Origin: Thermoleophilia bacterium
Lineage (GTDB): Bacteria; Actinomycetota; Thermoleophilia; Gaiellales; Gaiellaceae
Direction of reading: 5' to 3'
Length of the DNA stretch: 9,895 bases
Assembly (NCBI GenBank): GCA_013362295.1
Contig: JABFWJ010000466.1
Coordinates: forward strand, 1 to 9,895
Position numbers and translations under genes: made by a program
The notes under the pieces: generated by a model
Databases searched by the model: none
The model's input: the letters and a program-made list of their open reading frames with translations, nothing else
Told to the model about the DNA's origin: nothing
Shown: positions 7,068 through 9,895 of the stretch, in pieces
Position numbering within the stretch: the first letter of the stretch is position 1
How the letters are laid out: each line of letters begins with the position of its first letter

Positions 7068-8077
7068 TGGCGCTGCGCGAAAGTCGCTGGCGCATCCTGC
7101 TCGTGCTGCCGGTGATCGCCGGGGCGGTCGCGTTGATCATCTGGCACGGGCCGAACTGGAGCAACGTCGAGGACGCCTTCACGCTCGTCCGCTGGGAGTG
7201 GGTCGCCGCGGCAATCGGACTCAACCTGCTGTCGGTGCTCGCGCGCGCAAGCGCGTGGGACACGGCGATCAAACAATCGCTCGCACGGCCGCAGCCGAGG
7301 TTCCCGCTCGTCTTCTCAGCCTTCTCCGTCGGGCTGTTCGCGAACGCCGTGCTGCCTGGACGTGTCGGGGAGCTCGCGCGCGTCGCGGTGCTGCGCCGAC
7401 GTCTGCCCGGCCGGAGAGGCGCCACCGCGACGCTCGTCGGCTCGGTGTTCGCGCATCGGATGTTCGACCTCGTGCCGGCGACGACCCTCGTCGTGTGGGT
7501 GCTCGCCACGGCCAAGATCCCCGGTTGGGCGCTGACGTCGATCGCGATCGTGCTCGCGGTGGGGATCGCGCTGTTCGTCGTCACGATCGTCCTGGCGAAG
7601 CGGCAGCACCGCGACGCGCTCGAAGGGCTTGGCCCGCTTCGTGCCCTGCTCGTGCGCGCCCGGCAGGGGCTGGCCGTGATGCGCGCACCGGCCGCGGCGG
7701 CGACGGCGGCGACGTTCCAGACGCTCGGCTGGACGTGCCAGTTGTTCGCGGTCTGGGCGGCGATGCGCGCGTTCCACATCTACGAGTCGCTCTCGGCGGC
7801 CGGGCTCGTCCTCGTCTTGATCAACGTCGCGACGATCTTCCCGTTCTGGCCCGGCAACTTCGGCCTGGTGCAGATCGCGATCGGGCTTCCGCTCGTCAAC
7901 TACGGCGTGCCGTATGCGAAGGGTGTCGCGTTCGGCGTCGGGTTGCAGGCGATCGAGGCGTCCGTCGGCGTCGGCGTCGGGCTGATCTTCCTCGCGCGGG
8001 AGGGCCTGTCGTACGCGATGCTCAAGCAGATGGACGACGAGGAGAGCGCCGATGAAGTTCCTCGCGTCCCCGGCTAG
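7064..8077 (+). CDS. YbhN/AglD-type membrane protein (LPG_synthase_TM, UPF0104)
   Basis: A 337-residue multi-pass membrane protein of the LPG_synthase_TM family (PF03706), the membrane half of lysylphosphatidylglycerol synthase found alone in YbhN and AglD-like proteins. The hallmark NAVLPGRVGELARVAVLRRR lies at 94-113, followed by HRMFDL (131-136) and PFWPGNFGL (260-268). By eye the membrane segments are about 10-27, 45-62, 82-97, 122-151, 155-178, 213-235, 245-262 and 283-311. The C terminus is acidic and cytoplasmic (QMDDEESADE). There is no aminoacyl-transferase domain, so it is not a full MprF. Family members are proposed to move or present lipids or polyprenyl-linked sugars across the membrane; this is not settled. 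It starts at ATGATG, overlapping the glycosyltransferase stop by 4 nt; the second ATG is an equally possible start. The tight coupling suggests it handles that enzyme's lipid product. It overlaps the glycerate kinase by 26 nt. Confidence 0.88.
   Translation: MMALRESRWRILLVLPVIAGAVALIIWHGPNWSNVEDAFTLVRWEWVAAAIGLNLLSVLARASAWDTAIKQSLARPQPRFPLVFSAFSVGLFANAVLPGRVGELARVAVLRRRLPGRRGATATLVGSVFAHRMFDLVPATTLVVWVLATAKIPGWALTSIAIVLAVGIALFVVTIVLAKRQHRDALEGLGPLRALLVRARQGLAVMRAPAAAATAATFQTLGWTCQLFAVWAAMRAFHIYESLSAAGLVLVLINVATIFPFWPGNFGLVQIAIGLPLVNYGVPYAKGVAFGVGLQAIEASVGVGVGLIFLAREGLSYAMLKQMDDEESADEVPRVPG
8039..8044 (+). promoter_or_regulatory. Shine-Dalgarno fixing the glycerate kinase start
   Basis: GAGGAG lies inside the end of the upstream membrane-protein gene, with 7 nt between it and the ATG at 8052. 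This is the clearest ribosome binding site in the plus-strand operon. It supports the unusually long 26-nt overlap as real. Confidence 0.6.
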
Positions 8078-9017
8078 CCTCAAAGGCGTCTTTGCGCCGC
8101 GGGAGGCGGCCGCTCTGCTCGCGTCGGGCGCGCGCCGCGTCGACGGCGTCGACGTGGTCGAGGCGCCGGTTGCCGACGGCGGCGAAGGAACGGCCGACGT
8201 GCTGCACGCCGCGCTCGGCGGCGAGTGGCGCACGGCGGTCGTCGCCGACCCGATCGGCCGCACGGTGGCCGCGCGCTGGCTGCTGCTCGACGACGGCACG
8301 GCGGTCGTCGAGTCGGCGGCGGCGATCGGCCTGCCGCTGCTGCGCAGCGAGGAGCGCGATCCGCTGCGCGCGTCGAGCCGCGGCCTCGGCGAGCTGCTGC
8401 TCGCGACGCTGGCGGCGCGTCCGACGTCGCTGCTCGTGGGAGTGGGCGGAACCGCCACCGTTGACGGCGGCGTCGGGATGCGCGGCATCGTCCGGTCCTG
8501 GCTTCGAGACATCCCCATCCGCGTCGCGTGCGACGTACGCAACCCGCTGCTCGGCGAGCGGGGCGCGGCACGCGCGTTCGGTCCGCAGAAGGGCGCAGAT
8601 CCGAGCGACGTCGAGGAGCTCGAGCTGCGGCTCGCGGCCCTCGAGGAGCTGGCTCCCTACGGCGACCTGCCCGGCGCCGGTGCGGGCGGCGGACTCGGTG
8701 CGGCGTTGGCGGCGATGGGCGCGGAGCTCGTCGACGGCGCCGAGCTCGTGCTCGACGTGATGCGGTTCGACGACGTCGCGCGCGAGGCGGCGCTCGTCGT
8801 CACCGGCGAGGGAACCGTGGACGCGACGACGTTCGAGGGCAAGGCGCCGGGCGCGGTACTCCGCCGCTGTGCGGCGCTCGGCGTGCGCTGCGAGTTGTTC
8901 GGCGGGATCGTCCGCGAGGGGTTCGCCGCGCATGCGCTGTCGGGCCGTCGCGCGCTCGCCGGCGAGGACCTCGTTCAGCTCGGCGAAGAGCTAGCTTTGA
9001 CGCTCGACCTCGCGTAG
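8052..9017 (+). CDS. Glycerate 2-kinase (GlxK/GarK family), short form
   Basis: A cytoplasmic kinase of family PF02595 that phosphorylates D-glycerate with ATP, usually to 2-phosphoglycerate, feeding lower glycolysis. Recognisable motifs are PVADGGEGT (39-47), GVGGTATVDGG (130-140), RVACDVRNPLLG (157-168), FGPQKGAD (176-183), PGAGAGGGLG (207-216) and TGEGTVDATTFEGKAP (251-266). At 321 residues it is clearly shorter than the typical ~375-380. Most of the loss is between GVGM (140-143) and IRVACDV (156-162): about 12 residues replace roughly 40 in E. coli-type enzymes, and the C terminus is also shorter. The N-terminal motif, usually PDSFKG, reads PASLKG, so the conserved Asp is A8. The frame is intact, which argues for a genuine short subfamily rather than decay. 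The start has a good GAGGAG site and supplies the first beta strand. It is last in the operon and overlaps the convergent CNBD gene by 27 bp. It could act on a related hydroxyacid. Confidence 0.88.
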   Translation: MKFLASPASLKGVFAPREAAALLASGARRVDGVDVVEAPVADGGEGTADVLHAALGGEWRTAVVADPIGRTVAARWLLLDDGTAVVESAAAIGLPLLRSEERDPLRASSRGLGELLLATLAARPTSLLVGVGGTATVDGGVGMRGIVRSWLRDIPIRVACDVRNPLLGERGAARAFGPQKGADPSDVEELELRLAALEELAPYGDLPGAGAGGGLGAALAAMGAELVDGAELVLDVMRFDDVAREAALVVTGEGTVDATTFEGKAPGAVLRRCAALGVRCELFGGIVREGFAAHALSGRRALAGEDLVQLGEELALTLDLA

Positions 9018-9401
9018 CCGCTGCGCCATCGAGACGAGCAGCGGCCAGGCGATCGATGCGTTCTCCTCGACGAGCGGCCGGAACTGCCACGGGGTCAGGC
9101 CGTAGCACTTGACGTCAGTCTTCGCCTGGATCGTCGCGGAGCGCGAGCCCTCGTCGATCAGGGCCACCTCGCCGAAGTAGTCGCCCGAGCCGAGCGTGCG
9201 CCGCTCCTCGCCGCCGACGCTCACGACTGCCTCGCCCTCCTCGATGATGAAGAACCCGGCACCGCCGCCGCCCTCGCTCGTGATGTCCTGGCCCGCGGAG
9301 AACGTGCGGTCGGTGAACGTCCGCGAGAGCGTGTCGATGTGCTTGTCGTCCAGATCCTTGAAGAGCGGGACGCGCTTGAGCAGTTCCTTGGGAGCGGCCA
9401 T
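8991..9401 (-). CDS. Stand-alone cyclic-nucleotide-binding-domain protein
   Basis: A 136-residue protein that is almost entirely one Crp-type cNMP-binding domain. It runs from the entry helix LLKRVPLFKDL (7-17) through the beta-roll to the final helix after about residue 103. The phosphate-binding cassette is well kept: FGEVAL at 76-81 with E78 for the ribose hydroxyl, and R87-S88-A89-T90 for the cyclic phosphate. Binding of cAMP or cGMP is plausible. There is no helix-turn-helix or catalytic domain, so it is not a transcription factor on its own. It could be a ligand-responsive partner of another protein, or a structural sensor that no longer binds nucleotide. A glycine run (SEGGGGAG, 42-49) sits in the first beta-hairpin turn. 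It lies 9 nt after xseB on the same strand and so may be co-transcribed with xseAB. Its last 27 bp are antisense to the glycerate kinase end. Its partner and process are unknown. Confidence 0.88.
   Translation of the reverse strand: MAAPKELLKRVPLFKDLDDKHIDTLSRTFTDRTFSAGQDITSEGGGGAGFFIIEEGEAVVSVGGEERRTLGSGDYFGEVALIDEGSRSATIQAKTDVKCYGLTPWQFRPLVEENASIAWPLLVSMAQRLREVERQS
9017..9045. terminator. Strong GC hairpin just after the glycerate kinase stop
   Basis: GCCGCTGC (9017-9024) and GCAGCGGC (9038-9045) form a perfect 8-bp stem with a 13-nt loop. The stem starts on the last base of the glycerate kinase TAG. Its position suits transcription termination or 3'-end protection of the plus-strand operon, but no T-run follows. 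The same bases encode the C-terminal part of the CNBD protein on the other strand, so coding constraint could also explain it. Confidence 0.38.
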
Positions 9402-9413
9402 GCGGCGATCCTA
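9402..9413 (-). promoter_or_regulatory. Ribosome site or -10 element before the CNBD gene
   Basis: On the minus strand, TAGGAT followed by 6 nt precedes the ATG at 9401. AGGA within it is a usable Shine-Dalgarno 7 nt from the ATG, the simplest reading for a gene inside an operon. The same hexamer fits TANNNT at leaderless spacing, and its TAG is also the xseB stop codon. No convincing -35 is seen upstream, which favours the ribosome-site reading. Confidence 0.45.
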
Positions 9414-9611
9414 ACCTGAGGGCTCGTCGCTGTGTGTGGATCGAGCGAGCTCTTCGATCTTGCCGCGCACACCGTCGAGCTTCTCCGCGCAGATCCTGTA
9501 CAGCTCCTCGCCGCGCTCCCAGAGCTTCGTCAGCTCGTCGACGCCCGCGTCGCCGCGCTCGAGCCGTTCGACGATCTGCTCCAGCTCCTTCTGCGCCTCC
9601 TCGAATTTCAT
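9411..9611 (-). CDS. xseB: Exonuclease VII small subunit
   Basis: A 66-residue protein, the usual size for XseB, which is a short two-helix coiled-coil protein. The pattern is typical: FEEAQKELEQIVERLERGD (3-21), then LTKLWERGEELYRICAEKL (27-45). The charged tail TKLWERG..LYRICAEKLDGVRGKIEEL packs against XseA. Several copies bind one XseA to form exonuclease VII, which degrades single-stranded DNA from both ends to acid-soluble oligonucleotides in repair and recombination. The ATG overlaps the xseA stop (ATGA, 9608-9611), so the two subunits are translated together. A GGAG lies rather far upstream (11 nt), consistent with reliance on coupling. Family and context agree, so the call is firm. 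Confidence 0.93.
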   Translation of the reverse strand: MKFEEAQKELEQIVERLERGDAGVDELTKLWERGEELYRICAEKLDGVRGKIEELARSTHSDEPSG

Positions 9612-9895
9612 TCGACGCGAGCTCCGAAGCTGCCGTCGGCGACGCGGACGGCGATCTGCTCGCCGGGCGCGACCTGGTCGGCGGCGCGCACGACCTCGTC
9701 GCCGCGGCGGACGATCGCGTAACCGCGCTCCAGGGTCGCGAGCGGGCTGAGCGCGCCGAGCCGGGCATGCACCGTGTCGAGACGCGCGCGGCGCCGTTCG
9801 AGGGCGAGCAGCGGTGCACGGCGCAGCCGCTCGTGCACGGCGGCAAGGTGCTGCGCGTGGCGCTCGGCGGCACGGCGTGCGCCGCGATGCAGCCC
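9608..9895 (-). CDS. xseA: Exonuclease VII large subunit, C-terminal fragment at the window edge
   Basis: This is the 3' end of a gene whose 5' part lies beyond the right edge. The visible 95 codons start in the long Arg/Ala-rich coiled-coil helix (AERHAQHLAAVHERLRRAP) typical of the XseA C-terminal half. It continues through the diagnostic SPLATLERGYAIVRR motif and ends in a short beta segment (GEQIAVRVADGSFGARVE). XseA is the catalytic subunit of exonuclease VII; the OB-fold and nuclease domain are not in view. The GTG at 9836-9838 is not the start, because the frame stays open with family-like sequence up to the edge. It overlaps xseB by 4 nt, the usual arrangement for this pair. Confidence 0.92.
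   Translation of the reverse strand, partial: GLHRGARRAAERHAQHLAAVHERLRRAPLLALERRRARLDTVHARLGALSPLATLERGYAIVRRGDEVVRAADQVAPGEQIAVRVADGSFGARVE

Noticed and set aside
8955..8966. Perfect 12-bp palindrome CTCGCCGGCGAG near the end of the glycerate kinase gene.
   Set aside because: It lies in coding sequence and is built from codons common in this window. With no second copy or promoter context seen, it is expected by chance.
1..9895. Searched by eye for CRISPR repeats, insertion sequences, tRNA or rRNA genes, toxin-antitoxin or phage-defence modules.
   Set aside because: None was seen. Nearly every base is assigned to conserved-family genes with matching composition, so the window looks like ordinary core chromosome.

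Overview
The window is about 9.9 kb of very GC-rich bacterial chromosome with strong G/C preference at third codon positions. Seven complete genes, an eighth small complete gene (xseB) and the end of a ninth (xseA) fill it almost completely. Gene starts and stops overlap repeatedly (ATGA, GTGA). The composition, the family mix (PimA-like glycosyltransferase, DUF2339 membrane protein, short glycerate kinase) and apparently leaderless starts suit a high-GC actinobacterium. A deep lineage such as Thermoleophilia is my guess; no marker here settles it.

Layout. Left block, minus strand (35-4712): a large DUF2339 multi-pass membrane protein, an M28 zinc aminopeptidase and an adenosine-deaminase-family amidohydrolase. 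They form one operon read right to left, with a 4-nt overlap and then an 11-nt gap. Centre (4713-4812): a 100-bp divergent promoter region with two dyads. Both predicted -10 elements end 6 nt before their start codons, which predicts leaderless mRNAs in both directions. Right block, plus strand (4813-9017): a class I/II PLP aminotransferase, a GT4 glycosyltransferase resembling PimA, a YbhN/AglD-type (LPG_synthase_TM) membrane protein and a short glycerate 2-kinase, each overlapping the next by 4, 4 and 26 nt. Right edge, minus strand (8991-9895): the end of xseA, then xseB, then a free-standing cyclic-nucleotide-binding-domain protein. Its 3' end overlaps the glycerate kinase 3' end tail to tail by 27 bp.

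How the parts may work together. xseA and xseB encode the two subunits of exonuclease VII. The glycosyltransferase and the YbhN-type protein plausibly act on the same membrane lipid or glycolipid. The roles of the aminotransferase and glycerate kinase in that operon are open. The left operon pairs a peptidase and a deaminase, both cytoplasmic by sequence, with a membrane protein of unknown function.

I found no mobile element, CRISPR array, RNA gene, defence system or clear sign of horizontal transfer. The points most worth a second look are the deaminase, which keeps its metal and catalytic residues but has glycine at both substrate-contacting aspartates, the shortened glycerate kinase, and the symmetric divergent promoter region. 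No stretch over 300 bases lacks a gene.
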